Below, in pieces: positions 39,122 to 48,628 of a DNA stretch of 64,000 nt; the first letter of the stretch is position 1; each line of letters begins with the position of its first letter. The notes beneath the pieces were generated by a model. It was not told where the DNA came from, did not search any database, and saw only the letters and a list, made by a program, of their open reading frames with translations. Source of the DNA: Novosphingobium resinovorum (GTDB lineage: Bacteria; Pseudomonadota; Alphaproteobacteria; Sphingomonadales; Sphingomonadaceae); contig NZ_CP017076.1 of the NCBI RefSeq assembly GCF_001742225.1, forward strand, positions 1,596,501 to 1,660,500, given 5' to 3'. Both the position numbers and the translations under genes were made by a program.

Positions 39122-40267
39122 ATGCAGGCGCAGGACATCGTCGCAGCGGCAAGCGAACGGACCGGATTGAGCGACTTCGGCGATCCCGCGATCCTCGAAG
39201 GGCTTGGCGTGTTGCTGAAGTCCTACGAGGACGAAGCCAGATTCACCGAAGCGGGCATGGCGCGATCGGTCGATGCACTGGTGGCCGCGATGGCGAACCG
39301 GATGCGCGTGGAGGACTGGCTGGCGCGCCACCCCGAACTTCTGGAGCGCCCGGTCGAGAAGCCGCTGTTTGTCTTCGGCCTTCCGCGTACCGGCACCACG
39401 CTGGCGATCAACCTGCTGGAAGCCGACCCGGCGCGCCGCGCGTTCCTGCGCTGGGAAGCGTTCGATTCGGTGCCGCCGCCGCTGGTGCAGGAACTTCACG
39501 CCGGTCCCCGTCACGATGCCTGCCAGACGCGAACGCTGCAGGGGCTGAAGTACGCGCCGCAGATCGCCGCGATCCATTACGAGGAGGCCGACAGCCCGAC
39601 CGAGTGCCAGTTCGCCATGGCGCCGTCGTTCTGCGCGCAGCTCTACGATTCCCAGGCGGACATTCCGGGCTACCACCGCTGGTTCCTGGACGAGGCCGAC
39701 TACGCGCCCGCCTTCCGCTACGAAAAGCGGCTGCTGCAGCTGCTTCAGGCCAATGCCCCGGGGCGCTGGACGCTCAAGAACCCCTGGCACCCGTTGTTCC
39801 TCGATGCCCTGACGGCCGAGTTTCCTGACGCGCAACTGGTCATGACGCACCGCGATCCGGTCGAAGTGCTGGGCTCGGCCTGCAGCCTCGTCAAGGAAGT
39901 GCGGCGGATGTACAGCGATCAGGTCGATCTTCGGGCCATCGGAGAGAATCTGTTGGAGACGTTCGACCTGATGATCGCGCGGTCGAACGCCTTTCGTGCG
40001 AAGCACGGGCACGATGCGATCTTCGACGTGCAGTATCGCGATCTGGTGCGCGACCCGCTCGCCACGGCGCAGGGCATCTACGAAAGGTTCGACGAGCCTT
40101 TCACGCCGCAAGCCCGCGCAGCCATGGAAGCCTACCTGGCTGCAAACCCCAAGGGCAAGCACGGCAAGCACGAATATGACCTGGCCGAATTCGGCCTCAG
40201 CCGCGAAGGCGTCCGCGAGCACTTTCGCGACTATATCGAGCAGTACGAGATCGCGGTGCGGGCGTGA
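39122..40267 (+). CDS. Sulfotransferase family protein (PAPS-dependent)
   Basis: 381 aa with the Sulfotransferase_3 layout. The 5'-phosphosulfate loop reads PLFVFGLPRTGTTLAINLL (about residues 80-98) and the 3'-phosphate motif THRDPVEVLGSACSL is near 240. GRWTLKNPWHPLFLDAL carries a conserved Lys/His region. It would transfer sulfate from PAPS to an unknown acceptor, perhaps a lipid, polysaccharide or small molecule. GAGGGAG precedes ATG 39122. It is a single gene, convergent with the AraC regulator, with a family B repeat between their ends. Confidence 0.88.
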   Translation: MQAQDIVAAASERTGLSDFGDPAILEGLGVLLKSYEDEARFTEAGMARSVDALVAAMANRMRVEDWLARHPELLERPVEKPLFVFGLPRTGTTLAINLLEADPARRAFLRWEAFDSVPPPLVQELHAGPRHDACQTRTLQGLKYAPQIAAIHYEEADSPTECQFAMAPSFCAQLYDSQADIPGYHRWFLDEADYAPAFRYEKRLLQLLQANAPGRWTLKNPWHPLFLDALTAEFPDAQLVMTHRDPVEVLGSACSLVKEVRRMYSDQVDLRAIGENLLETFDLMIARSNAFRAKHGHDAIFDVQYRDLVRDPLATAQGIYERFDEPFTPQARAAMEAYLAANPKGKHGKHEYDLAEFGLSREGVREHFRDYIEQYEIAVRA

Positions 40268-40304
40268 TCGATACGGGTGAAGGCATCGTCACCTGACCCT
40301 GCTT

Positions 40305-40390
40305 CGTCATCCCCGCGAAGGCGGGGACCCATCTGACGATCGTGCAACAGGCGCCGTCAGGAGATGGGTTCCCACTTCACGGTAATGACG
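40305..40390. repeat. Dispersed palindromic repeat, family B, copy 2
   Basis: 86 bp related to 28125-28211, starting CGTCATCCCCGCGAAGGCGG and ending in a decayed right arm (CTTCACGGTAATGACG instead of CTTCGCGGGAATGACG). Its right 14 bp overlap the end of the AraC gene; the decayed bases create that gene's TGA stop at 40377-40379. Confidence 0.88.
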
Positions 40391-41435
40391 GTGATATGTT
40401 GGAGACGGATGCGCGTAGGCTGCGCAACTGCGTGGGCGACTGGCCGAACCAGCGCCTGCAGCTGCGGGAGAATACTGCCTGTTCCGCGAACCCCAGCTTC
40501 TCGGAAATGCCGCGGAAATCGATACCGGTCTGCTGCAGGTAGTACAGCGCCAGATCGCGGCGGACATCGTCCTTGACCGCCTGGAAGCTGGTGCCCTCCT
40601 GCTTCAGTCGCCGACGCAGGGTCCGGTGATGAATGGCGAGGGTGCGGGCGATTTCGGCACTGCCGCAGTCGTCCCGGGTCAGCTTGCGCAGGATCAGCCC
40701 GCGCACTTCGGCGTCCACGGGTGGACGCTGCTTCGGGAAAGTCCTCTCGATGTAGGCGACCAGATCGCTGCGGACCTGCGCGTTCTGGGTGAGCACCGGG
40801 GTGGCAAGGTCCCGGTCGGAGAACGTGATCCCGTCTGCGGGCTCGCCGAAGTGCACGTCGCAGCCGAAGTAGCGGCGATATTCGGCCGGTCGCGACACGG
40901 GTTCATGCCGAAAATGGATACTGCGCGCGCGGGCATAGTCGCCGGTCATCTCCATCGCCTCGAGATGGCCGACCAGCAGAATCTGTTCGATGGCCTGAAT
41001 ACGGTCGCGGCTGGTTTCGAGAAGCAGTTCGTGCCCGGCAAAGATGGTGCCCTCTTCAGGCTCGGGTCGCAGCCACACACGCGCGGCGCGGCTGTGAGCG
41101 TTCGTATGGGCACTGGCGAAGCGCAGGGCGTCTCCGAATGTCTTCGAATTGCGCATGGTATTGCCCAGCGGCCCGAAAATCGCGCCGCCGCGTTGCCGCA
41201 ACGCCAGCCGCATTCCGAAATCGGGACAGTTCAGGCGATCTGCGGCAAGCGCCAGTAACCGGATCGCCTGCGGATAAGTCAGCTCCGCAGCGTCGTCGCG
41301 AAAGTCCTTTGCTGCCATTCCGACCAGTGGCAGCAGTTCGCCGACATCGCCGCCGAGGGATTGCACCAGTTCCGGGAAATGGCGCAGCAGCGGAATGTTG
41401 AGCTTCGAAAACTCGGCATCGGCGATCAGCGGCAT
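40377..41435 (-). CDS. AraC-family transcriptional regulator with arabinose-binding-like N-terminal domain
   Basis: 352 aa. The N-terminal region (LNIPLLRHFPELVQSLGGD, YPQAIRLLALAADRLNCPDF, RQRGGAIFGPLGNTMRNSKT) matches the ligand-binding half of OruR/ArgR-like AraC regulators. The C-terminal double helix-turn-helix is complete: CGSAEIARTLAIHHRTLRRR and FRGISEKLGFAEQAVFSRSC then WFGQSPTQLR. AAGGACC lies 8 nt before ATG 41435. The last residues and the stop codon come from repeat 40305-40390, so the native C-terminus was replaced by a few repeat-encoded amino acids without damage to the DNA-binding domain. The target is unknown; the neighbouring pca genes are on the same strand, 164 bp upstream. 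Confidence 0.9.
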   Translation of the reverse strand: MPLIADAEFSKLNIPLLRHFPELVQSLGGDVGELLPLVGMAAKDFRDDAAELTYPQAIRLLALAADRLNCPDFGMRLALRQRGGAIFGPLGNTMRNSKTFGDALRFASAHTNAHSRAARVWLRPEPEEGTIFAGHELLLETSRDRIQAIEQILLVGHLEAMEMTGDYARARSIHFRHEPVSRPAEYRRYFGCDVHFGEPADGITFSDRDLATPVLTQNAQVRSDLVAYIERTFPKQRPPVDAEVRGLILRKLTRDDCGSAEIARTLAIHHRTLRRRLKQEGTSFQAVKDDVRRDLALYYLQQTGIDFRGISEKLGFAEQAVFSRSCRRWFGQSPTQLRSLRASVSNISPSLP

Positions 41436-41599
41436 CGGCAGGTCCTTCGCACCGCCGGCAGCGTGCGGTGATCGGAGGCGTCCGGCGTAAGCGATCCGCC
41501 TCTGCGGCTATGGCTGCATCGCCTGTCCACATCGGTCAAGGGACAGGCAGGCCGCCCGGGCGATCATCGAGGATACGCGGGCGGGCCGGCCGAGCGGCG

Positions 41600-42808
41600 T
41601 CAGACCCTCTCGACCGCCAGCGCCAGTCCCATGCCGACACCGATGCACAGCGTTGCGAGGCCGCGCCTGCCGCCGGTCTTCTCCAGCTGGTGCACGAGGC
41701 TCATGGCGATGCGCGCGCCCGACATGCCCAGCGGATGACCCAGTGCGATGGCGCCGCCGTTGGGGTTCACGTGCGGCGCATCGTCGGGCAGGCCAAGCCC
41801 GCGCATGACTGCAAGGCCCTGGCTGGCGAAGGCCTCGTTCAACTCGATCGCGTCGAAGTCGCCGATGGTCAGGCCAAGCCGCTCCATCAGCTTAAGCGTC
41901 GCGGGCAGGGGGCCGATCCCCATGACGCGCGGCTCGACGCCGACGGACGCCATGCCGAGGATACGCGCGCGCGGCGTCAGCCCATGTGCCCTGGCCGCCG
42001 CCTCGCTGGCGACGAACATCGCCGCCGCGCCGTCGTTGATGCCGGACGCATTGCCTGCCGTGACGGTGCCTTCGGGACCAAACAAGGGCTTCAGCTTGGC
42101 CAGCGTCTCGATCGTGGTGTCGGCGCGGGGATGTTCGTCGATCGACACCTCCAGCGTCTCGCCGCGCTTCTTCCCCGGCACGGTGACGGGGACGATTTCC
42201 TCCGCGAAGAAGCCGCTCGCCTGCGCCGCGGCGGCGCGCTGCTGGCTGCGCAGGGCGAAGGCGTCCTGGTCGGCGCGGCTGATGCCGAAGTCCTCGGCAA
42301 CGTTTTCGCCGGTGCGCGGCATCGTCTCGGTGCCGTAGAGCGCATCGAGCGCCGGGTTGACGAAGCGCCAGCCCATCGTCGTGTCTTCCAGCTTCTGCGC
42401 GCGGCCGAAGGCACCGTCGGACTTGCCCATGACGAAGGGCGCGCGCGTCATGTTCTCGACGCCGCCCGCGATGGCGAGCGCCATCTCGTCGTTACGGATC
42501 GCCCGCGCCGCAGTGCCGACCGCTTCGAGGCCCGAAGCGCACAGGCGGTTGAGGGTGACGCCGGGGACGGTGTGCGGCAGGCCCGCCAGCAGCAGGCTCA
42601 TGCGCGCGACGTTGCGGTTGTCTTCGCCCGACTGGTTGGCGCAGCCGTAGAAGACCTCTTCGATCGCGGCCGGGTCGAGCGAGGGATTGCGCGCGATCAG
42701 CGCGCGCATCGGCACGGCGCCGAGGTCGTCGGCGCGCACTTTCGAGAGGCCGCCGCCGTAGCGACCGATGGGCGTGCGTACGGCGTCGCAGATGAAGGCT
42801 TCGGTCAT
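41600..42808 (-). CDS. pcaF: 3-oxoadipyl-CoA thiolase
   Basis: Last enzyme of the beta-ketoadipate pathway, cleaving 3-oxoadipyl-CoA to succinyl-CoA and acetyl-CoA. 402 aa from ATG 42808 (the longer frame adds an unlike-protein leader). Starts [19 protein letters not shown], then the nucleophile Cys in [42 protein letters not shown] with the catalytic His, and [13 protein letters not shown] with the second Cys. The N-terminal RTPIGRYGG form is typical of PcaF. It lies 70 bp behind pcaJ in a pcaI-pcaJ-pcaF operon. Upstream pathway genes (pcaGHBCD) are not in the window. Confidence 0.95.
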   Translation of the reverse strand: MTEAFICDAVRTPIGRYGGGLSKVRADDLGAVPMRALIARNPSLDPAAIEEVFYGCANQSGEDNRNVARMSLLLAGLPHTVPGVTLNRLCASGLEAVGTAARAIRNDEMALAIAGGVENMTRAPFVMGKSDGAFGRAQKLEDTTMGWRFVNPALDALYGTETMPRTGENVAEDFGISRADQDAFALRSQQRAAAAQASGFFAEEIVPVTVPGKKRGETLEVSIDEHPRADTTIETLAKLKPLFGPEGTVTAGNASGINDGAAAMFVASEAAARAHGLTPRARILGMASVGVEPRVMGIGPLPATLKLMERLGLTIGDFDAIELNEAFASQGLAVMRGLGLPDDAPHVNPNGGAIALGHPLGMSGARIAMSLVHQLEKTGGRRGLATLCIGVGMGLALAVERV

Positions 42809-42878
42809 GTCGGGATAGTCCTTTGCCCCCCTTGGGGGTATGTTAGGTGCCGTTATGGTATCGTTGGGTGCCGCCTGC

Positions 42879-43535
42879 TCAGACGGGCTCGGCATCTTTG
42901 GCGAAGGCCAGATCGAGGCCGGTGATCCGGCGCAGTTCCTCGATTTCGAGGCCCTCGACCATCTCCACCACGCTCGCGCCGGAAGGGCCGAGGTCGAACA
43001 CCGCAAGGTCGGTGTAGACCCGCGACACGCAGCCGAGTCCGGTCAGGGGGTAGGTGCAGTTCTCGACCAGCTTGCTCTCGCCCTGCTTGGTCAGAAGTTC
43101 CATCATCACAAAGGTTTGCTTGGCGCCGATGGCAAGGTCCATCGCCCCGCCGACCGCCGGGATCGCATCGGGCTCGCCGGTGTGCCAGTTGGCGAGGTCG
43201 CCGTGCACGGAAACCTGGAAAGCGCCGAGCACGCAGATGTCCAGATGCCCGCCGCGCATCATCGCGAAGCTGTCCGCATGGTGGAAGTAGCAGCCGCCGG
43301 TAAGCAGAGTAACTGCCTGTTTTCCGGCATTAATCAGCTCCCAGTCTTCCTCTCCCGGAGCGGGCGCAGGCCCCATTCCGAGCAGGCCGTTCTCGCTCTG
43401 CAGGAAGATTTCGCGCTCCGCAGGGAGGTAGTTGGCGACCTTGGTGGGCAGGCCGATGCCGAGGTTGACGTAGGCACCTTCGGGAATGTCGCGGGCGACG
43501 CGGGCGGCCATCTGGTCGCGGTTAAGGCGGTTCAT
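42879..43535 (-). CDS. pcaJ: 3-oxoadipate CoA-transferase subunit B
   Basis: Beta subunit that with PcaI activates 3-oxoadipate using succinyl-CoA. 218 aa from ATG 43535, which has AAGGAGAGG just upstream. Family motifs are [19 protein letters not shown] near the start, the catalytic Glu in [10 protein letters not shown], and the C-terminal [11 protein letters not shown]. It begins 14 bp after pcaI. The same fold serves acetoacetate or other 3-oxoacid transferases, but the adjoining pcaF and IclR regulator favour 3-oxoadipate. Confidence 0.94.
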   Translation of the reverse strand: MNRLNRDQMAARVARDIPEGAYVNLGIGLPTKVANYLPAEREIFLQSENGLLGMGPAPAPGEEDWELINAGKQAVTLLTGGCYFHHADSFAMMRGGHLDICVLGAFQVSVHGDLANWHTGEPDAIPAVGGAMDLAIGAKQTFVMMELLTKQGESKLVENCTYPLTGLGCVSRVYTDLAVFDLGPSGASVVEMVEGLEIEELRRITGLDLAFAKDAEPV

Positions 43536-43549
43536 ATTATCCTCTCCTT

Positions 43550-44236
43550 TCAAGCCGCTACGGCGATTGCGGCGGGCGCGATGGCGACGACGCGCTGCAC
43601 GAAGATGCCCGGCGTCACCACCACTTCGGGGTCGATGTCACCCAGCGGCACGATCTGCGAAACCTGCGCGATGGTGGTCTTCGCCGCCATCGCCATGATC
43701 GGCCCGAAATTGCGCGCGGTCTTGCGGAACACGAGGTTGCCCCAGCGGTCGCCCTTGTGCGCCTTGATCAGCGCGAAGTCGGCCTGGATCGGGTATTCGA
43801 GCACGTAGTGCCTGCCGTCGATCTCGCGCACTTCCTTGCCTTCGGCCAGCAGCGTGCCGTAGCCGGTCGGCGTGAAGATCGCGCCGAGGCCGGAGCCCGC
43901 AGCCTGGATGCGCGCCGCCAGATTGCCTTGCGGAACCAGTTCCAGTTCGATCTTTCCGGCGCGGTAGGCGGCGTCGAAATGGTGCGAATCCGACTGGCGC
44001 GGGAACGAGCAGACGATCTTGCGCACCCGCCCTTCGCGGATCAGCGCGGCGACGCCGTGCTCGCCGTTGCCCGCGTTGTTGTTGATGATGGTGAGGTCGC
44101 CCACCCCGCGCGCGATCAGCGCGTCGATCAGTTCGTCGGGCATGCCGGCGGTGCCGAAACCGCCGATCATCACCGATGCGCCGTCATGAATATCCGCGAC
44201 GGCCGCAGCGGCGCCGTCGATGGCCTTGTCGATCAT
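43550..44236 (-). CDS. pcaI: 3-oxoadipate CoA-transferase subunit A
   Basis: Alpha subunit, 228 aa from ATG 44236; TTGGAGAG upstream is the ribosome site and also an in-frame TTG. The CoA-transferase I signature is GASVMIGGFGTAGMPDELI, followed by LTIINNNAGNGEHGVAAL and GYGTLLAEGKEVREIDGRHY. It is the first gene of pcaI-pcaJ-pcaF and is divergent from an IclR-family gene, the standard arrangement for inducer-controlled pca clusters. Confidence 0.94.
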   Translation of the reverse strand: MIDKAIDGAAAAVADIHDGASVMIGGFGTAGMPDELIDALIARGVGDLTIINNNAGNGEHGVAALIREGRVRKIVCSFPRQSDSHHFDAAYRAGKIELELVPQGNLAARIQAAGSGLGAIFTPTGYGTLLAEGKEVREIDGRHYVLEYPIQADFALIKAHKGDRWGNLVFRKTARNFGPIMAMAAKTTIAQVSQIVPLGDIDPEVVVTPGIFVQRVVAIAPAAIAVAA

Positions 44237-44303
44237 CCGACTCTCCAAAGGCTTTATGTTGAACGTTGATCCTGCGTGTCTGCCTGCGGGCGGATTGCGT
44301 CAA

Positions 44304-44329
44304 CCGGTAAACGTGATATTGTCCGGTAA
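44304..44329. promoter_or_regulatory. Candidate IclR operator (direct repeat)
   Basis: CCGGTAA occurs at 44304-44310 and again at 44323-44329, 19 bp apart, in the 113-bp gap between pcaI and the divergent IclR gene. PcaR/PobR-type regulators are known to use repeated elements in such gaps. Assignment is tentative. Confidence 0.35.
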
Positions 44330-44349
44330 TCGGTCATTCAGGTGGACAC

Positions 44350-45129
44350 ATGCAGGATTTCGGGCAGTTGGACGCGAAAGGCGATCCCGAGTTCATGACC
44401 TCGCTGGCGCGGGGATTGGCGGTGCTGCGGTGTTTTGCGGACAGCGAACGGCCGATGACGATCGCACAGGCGGCGCGCTTGACGGGGCTGAGTCGCCCGG
44501 CGGTGAAGCGCTGCCTGCATACGCTCGTCAGGCTCGGCTACGCGGTGCAGGACGGGACGCTCTACGCGCTGCGGCCCAAGGTGCTGGCGCTGGGCTTCGC
44601 GTACCTTTCGTCAAGCAGCCTGGCGATGCGGGCGCAGCCGCTGCTCGACCAGTTGCGCGACGATCTGCACGAATCCTGCTCGCTCGGTGTGATCGAGGAG
44701 GACGAGGTCTACTATGTAGCGCGCGCCGAAGTGTCGCGGATCATGTCGATCGCGCTGCGGGTGGGCAGCCGCCTGCCGCTTTACTGCACCTCGATGGGGC
44801 GGGTGATGCTGGCAGGCCTCGATAGGCCCACGCAGCAGGCATACCTGCGGCGGACGGACTTGACCGCGCGCACCGACCGGACGGTGACGGAACCCTCGGC
44901 CTTGCTGGAGATACTCGATCACGTCGCGCAGGAGGGCTACGCGATCATGGATCAGGAACTGGAGCGCGGGCTGCGATCGGTGGCGGTGCCGGTGATCGTC
45001 GACGGCCGCGTGATCGCCGCCGTCAACATCGGCACGCAGGCGGACCGGGTGTCGATGGCGGACCTGCACTCCCGCTACCTGCCCGCGCTCAGGCGGGTAG
45101 CGCGCGATCTGGCGGCGCTCAGGCCCTGA
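44350..45129 (+). CDS. IclR-family regulator, PcaR/PobR type
   Basis: 259 aa. N-terminal helix-turn-helix: FMTSLARGLAVLRCFADSER and IAQAARLTGLSRPAVKRCLHTL, followed by RLGYAVQDGTLYALRPKVLALGF-type sequence that places it in the PcaR/PcaU/PobR subgroup. The ligand domain includes SCSLGVIEEDEVYYVAR and LYCTSMGRVMLAGL. AGGTGG precedes ATG 44350. Divergent from pcaI, it should regulate pcaIJF with beta-ketoadipate or protocatechuate as inducer. Its last 11 bp overlap the convergent NagX gene. Confidence 0.93.
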   Translation: MQDFGQLDAKGDPEFMTSLARGLAVLRCFADSERPMTIAQAARLTGLSRPAVKRCLHTLVRLGYAVQDGTLYALRPKVLALGFAYLSSSSLAMRAQPLLDQLRDDLHESCSLGVIEEDEVYYVARAEVSRIMSIALRVGSRLPLYCTSMGRVMLAGLDRPTQQAYLRRTDLTARTDRTVTEPSALLEILDHVAQEGYAIMDQELERGLRSVAVPVIVDGRVIAAVNIGTQADRVSMADLHSRYLPALRRVARDLAALRP

Positions 45130-46240
45130 GGATCAGCCCCTTGCGGTCGAGCGCCCAGCCAACGGCCCAGCAGACCATGGTGTAGGCCAGAGCGCATAGC
45201 AGCGAACCGATTGCTCCGGGGACGATGGACTGGAAGAGGGCAATGCCGATCCAGTCGTAGAGCCCGCCGTAGCCGGGAATTCGCACGAGGTTCAGGGTGA
45301 TCACGAAGAGTTCGGAAAACAGGTAGATCGCCAGCGGATTGCGGCCGAGGATCGTGAAGAAGCGCCTGCCGCGCTGTACGCCCCTGACCTCGAACAGCCA
45401 GCTTGCGAGCGCCAGCAGGATCAGCGCCAGCCCCACGGTCAGCAGCACGAACGGGCCGGTCCACAGCTTCTTCGCGATCGGGAACCACGGGCTCCAGGCG
45501 AGAGCAGCCACGATGAGCGCCAGTCCGGCTACCGAGAGTGCCCGCAACGTCCTTTCGAGCGAACCGGCGCGCAGGATGGCGAGACCGGCGAGGTAACCGG
45601 CGATCACGTTGACGGTCGCGGGCAGGGTGCCCAGGAAGCCCTCCGGGTCGAAGCCGCCATCCTTCTTGTAGAGATGCTCCTTGGGCAGAAGGTACAGGTC
45701 CAGCAGGGTCCCGGCATTGCCGGTCTTGGAATAGGCCTCGCCGGGCAGGCTGAATGCCAGCAGGATCGCCCAGTAGCCCAGCAACAGGGCGACGCAGGCG
45801 AGCACCAGCTTTTTCCAGTCCAGCCAGCGGACCAGAAGTCCGGCGAGAACGTAGCACAGAGCCAGACGCTGCAGCACGCCGGGGACCCGGGTAAGCGCGA
45901 AGGGCGCTAGGCTCCAGCCGTCCGCGTCATGCTGGACGAAGGGATACCAGTACATCAGGAAGCCGAGCGCAAAGATGATCATCCCGCGCCTTGCGAGGTT
46001 CGCGAGGTACGGTCCGGTGGCGATCGGCTTGCGCATGGCGAAGCTCATCGCGTTGCCCATCGCGAAGAGGAAACTCGGGAACACGAGATCGGCTAGCGTG
46101 AAGCCGATCCACTTGGCGTGGACCAGCTGGGTGAACGCGGGGGCGCCCGGACCCGCCGTGTTGACGAGGATCATCAGGAAGATTGTGACGCCCCGGAATA
46201 CGTCGAGCGAGGCGAAGCGCTGCGGCTTGGCGGCGGTCAC
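45119..46240 (-). CDS. nagX: NagX-like membrane protein (heparan-alpha-glucosaminide N-acetyltransferase family, DUF5009)
   Basis: 373 aa with about ten predicted helices. The N-terminal RFASLDVFRGVTIFLMILVN and LADLVFPSFLFAMGNAMSF are the hallmark of bacterial relatives of human HGSNAT, and the C-terminal IPGYGGLYDWIGIALFQSIV also fits. In proteobacterial GlcNAc regulons NagX is found with NAG-related genes and has been proposed to act as a transporter or acetyltransferase for glucosamine-containing sugars. Its start overlaps the GH89 stop by 4 bp, so the two are co-translated. In humans the equivalent enzyme acts immediately before alpha-N-acetylglucosaminidase in heparan degradation; the same pair here is notable. 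Confidence 0.9.
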   Translation of the reverse strand: MTAAKPQRFASLDVFRGVTIFLMILVNTAGPGAPAFTQLVHAKWIGFTLADLVFPSFLFAMGNAMSFAMRKPIATGPYLANLARRGMIIFALGFLMYWYPFVQHDADGWSLAPFALTRVPGVLQRLALCYVLAGLLVRWLDWKKLVLACVALLLGYWAILLAFSLPGEAYSKTGNAGTLLDLYLLPKEHLYKKDGGFDPEGFLGTLPATVNVIAGYLAGLAILRAGSLERTLRALSVAGLALIVAALAWSPWFPIAKKLWTGPFVLLTVGLALILLALASWLFEVRGVQRGRRFFTILGRNPLAIYLFSELFVITLNLVRIPGYGGLYDWIGIALFQSIVPGAIGSLLCALAYTMVCWAVGWALDRKGLILRA

Positions 46241-48594
46241 GGCTGGGTCTCGTTCAGGATGTCACGGACAAGCCTGATCGGGTCCTTCGGGCTTTTGCGC
46301 TTCCACAGGCGTCCGTCTGCGATCCACTGCTGTTCCCATGCGCGAATCGCGCCGAGGGTGGCGGGCTCGTCGAGTGGTTTGCCGCCGGCGGCCGCAGCGC
46401 GCTGGGCGGTGAGGAAGCTCTCCCAGCGCGGCAGGTAGTAGCCGGAATAGAGGCCCTGCCATGCACGCGAGGCGTAGTCGGACAAGTGGCCTTCGCCGCC
46501 CCAGACGGTGACGATGGCCTTGGCCTCCTCCTCGAAGCGGGCCTTCTCGGCGGGGGTGTCGCCATAAGTGCGTGCATCGGCGATCCACGAGCCGAGCGTT
46601 TCCTGCTGGTTGCCCGCGAGGAGGTCGATCCGCCGTGCCAGCGTGCCCATTCGGACGCGTGTCCGGTCGCCTTCGGCCAGCTTGCCGTCCCGGTACGCCG
46701 CTAGCGTCGCCTTGAGCAGATGGTCGAGTTCGCGGCTGGCGTAATGCCGGGTCAGATCGACGATGTCGTATGTGAGCAGCTTTGACGGCTTGCCGGGCGC
46801 GGCGGCCAGCAGTGCGGTGATCCCCTCGCGCAGCTTGGCGGGGTCGCCGGGCGCTTCGGGATAGTCCGCGCCTTCCGCCATGGGGCGCTTGAAGAACAGG
46901 TAGGCGCCCGCGTGCTGCTGCCACCAGCGGGGCTCCCAGTACCGGGTGCGATAGGCGCCCGCAGCCGCCTGTTCCCACGCCTTCACCAGCGCCGGGGATG
47001 CTTCGCCATAGCGGGCCTTGAGGTGCTCGCCCAGCCAGTCGGCAAGCGGACGGTCGGGCTCGCCCCATGCGAGGTCGTAGGCGTAGTCGTAGACTACCGA
47101 GTTGCTGTGCAGGCCTTCGGGGAACAGGCCGAAGCCGGTCAGGCGGCCCTTGCGCGGATCGGCGTGAAGCGCGGCCATGTCGCGGCGGTAGAACTCGAGG
47201 TCGCCGTAGACGGGGTTGCTGCCGCCGTAATTGTGGACGTAGCCATAAGTCCACGCCTTGCCGTCGAAGGCGTCGGTCTTCTGCCAGATGCCGGGGTAGC
47301 GGTCGTTGCCGATGTCGAGGATCAGCATGCGGTCGTCGGGTACGCGGCTGAGGAAGGCGGCGATCGCCTCGGGCGTCCAGAACGCCTTGTCGGCGCCGAA
47401 CAGCCAGCCCTGCATCACCCATGTGGCCTTGGGCGCGGCGGCGGTGATCGAGCCGTAAAGCCGCTCGCCATACGCAGCAAGGCGCGCATCGCGCACTGCG
47501 GGCGGCAATGCCGCCGCGCGGGTGGCGGCGGTGTTGGCGATGGAGTCCCCGTACTCGGCGGCAGCGGCGTCGCTGCCGTCCTCGGCGATCGGGGGGATCA
47601 TCTCGTTGAAGGCATCGGCAAGGTAGTATTCACCCTCGCCATACGTGCGGTTGTAAAGCGTCACGAACCGCGCGGCCAACTGCGTGAACAGCGGGTCCGA
47701 CGGGTCGAGCCAATAGGTCGGCGGGAAGCCCTCCCACGCGCGCATCTTGTAGATGCGGGCCTTGGGATGCGCCTTGGCGAATGCCTCGGGCACGTATCCG
47801 GCGAAAGCGGGCAGCACCGGCTTCATGCCCAGCGCACGCATGCGCGCGAGGATGCGCAGCTGGAGCTGGTGCTTCTTCTCGATCCAGCCCGACGACAGCG
47901 GCGCGCGGTAGCCTGCAAGGTTGCCCATGCGCTGCCACGGCAGGAACGGCGCGGCGGAGAGGCCCTCGGCGATCGCGGTCTCGCTCAGGCCGCTTTCGCG
48001 CCAGAGTTCGCGCCAGACGTATTCCTGGCCTTCCATCGCCAGCGGCGTATCGACGCCGTGCGCGGCCATCCAGTCGATCTCCTGCTCCCAGCGATCCCAG
48101 CCCCACCAGGGGGTGGTGTAGCCGTACGTGCAGGTGTTCAGGTAGGCGCGCAGCGCGAAGGGTGAGGCGACTTCGCCGGTGTCCATGTCCGGCAGGGCGT
48201 CCAGCGCGCCCAGGCGGCGGCCTTCCCAGCTGACGTGCAAGCGTCCCAGCTTTTCCAGCGTGGTGGCGACACCGCGCACCAGCGCGACGGGGGAGGTGCC
48301 TTCGGCCTCGATATGTCCGCCGCGGATGCGCACGCGGTAGTGCGCCGCCCCGGCATCCGGCTTCAGACTGAGGGAGAGCCTGTCGGCCGGAATGCCGAAG
48401 CGGGCCAGCGCGGCGGCGGCGGAATCGACGCCGGGCTGTTCACCGGCCGGAGGAGAGGGGGCCGGGGAAACGGTGAAAGCATTGTCTTTCGCAGCGACCG
48501 CGAAAGGCTGCGCGGCGGTGGCCAGCAGCAGGGCGGTGCCCGCCCATCGCAGGCTCCCCTTCTTGAACGGACGCGGGATGCGGATCGCGGTCAT
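46237..48594 (-). CDS. Alpha-N-acetylglucosaminidase (GH89, NAGLU family)
   Basis: 785 aa secreted glycosidase that removes terminal alpha-linked GlcNAc. ATG 48594 gives a signal peptide (SLRWAGTALLLATAAQPFAV). After an N-terminal domain, the (beta/alpha)8 core starts at YTTPWWGWDRWEQEIDWMAA; catalytic Glu residues lie in YYLADAFNEMIPP and in GLFPEGLHSNSVVYDY, as in NAGLU and CpGH89. A helical C-terminal domain follows. Known GH89 substrates are heparan-type and mucin-type glycans. It belongs to the nag locus: released GlcNAc would enter through the PTS. A strong hairpin lies between it and the upstream TonB receptor gene. Confidence 0.94.
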   Translation of the reverse strand: MTAIRIPRPFKKGSLRWAGTALLLATAAQPFAVAAKDNAFTVSPAPSPPAGEQPGVDSAAAALARFGIPADRLSLSLKPDAGAAHYRVRIRGGHIEAEGTSPVALVRGVATTLEKLGRLHVSWEGRRLGALDALPDMDTGEVASPFALRAYLNTCTYGYTTPWWGWDRWEQEIDWMAAHGVDTPLAMEGQEYVWRELWRESGLSETAIAEGLSAAPFLPWQRMGNLAGYRAPLSSGWIEKKHQLQLRILARMRALGMKPVLPAFAGYVPEAFAKAHPKARIYKMRAWEGFPPTYWLDPSDPLFTQLAARFVTLYNRTYGEGEYYLADAFNEMIPPIAEDGSDAAAAEYGDSIANTAATRAAALPPAVRDARLAAYGERLYGSITAAAPKATWVMQGWLFGADKAFWTPEAIAAFLSRVPDDRMLILDIGNDRYPGIWQKTDAFDGKAWTYGYVHNYGGSNPVYGDLEFYRRDMAALHADPRKGRLTGFGLFPEGLHSNSVVYDYAYDLAWGEPDRPLADWLGEHLKARYGEASPALVKAWEQAAAGAYRTRYWEPRWWQQHAGAYLFFKRPMAEGADYPEAPGDPAKLREGITALLAAAPGKPSKLLTYDIVDLTRHYASRELDHLLKATLAAYRDGKLAEGDRTRVRMGTLARRIDLLAGNQQETLGSWIADARTYGDTPAEKARFEEEAKAIVTVWGGEGHLSDYASRAWQGLYSGYYLPRWESFLTAQRAAAAGGKPLDEPATLGAIRAWEQQWIADGRLWKRKSPKDPIRLVRDILNETQP

Positions 48595-48628
48595 CGGGGG
48601 TAGTCCTTGCAACAGTCTTGAACAGGTT

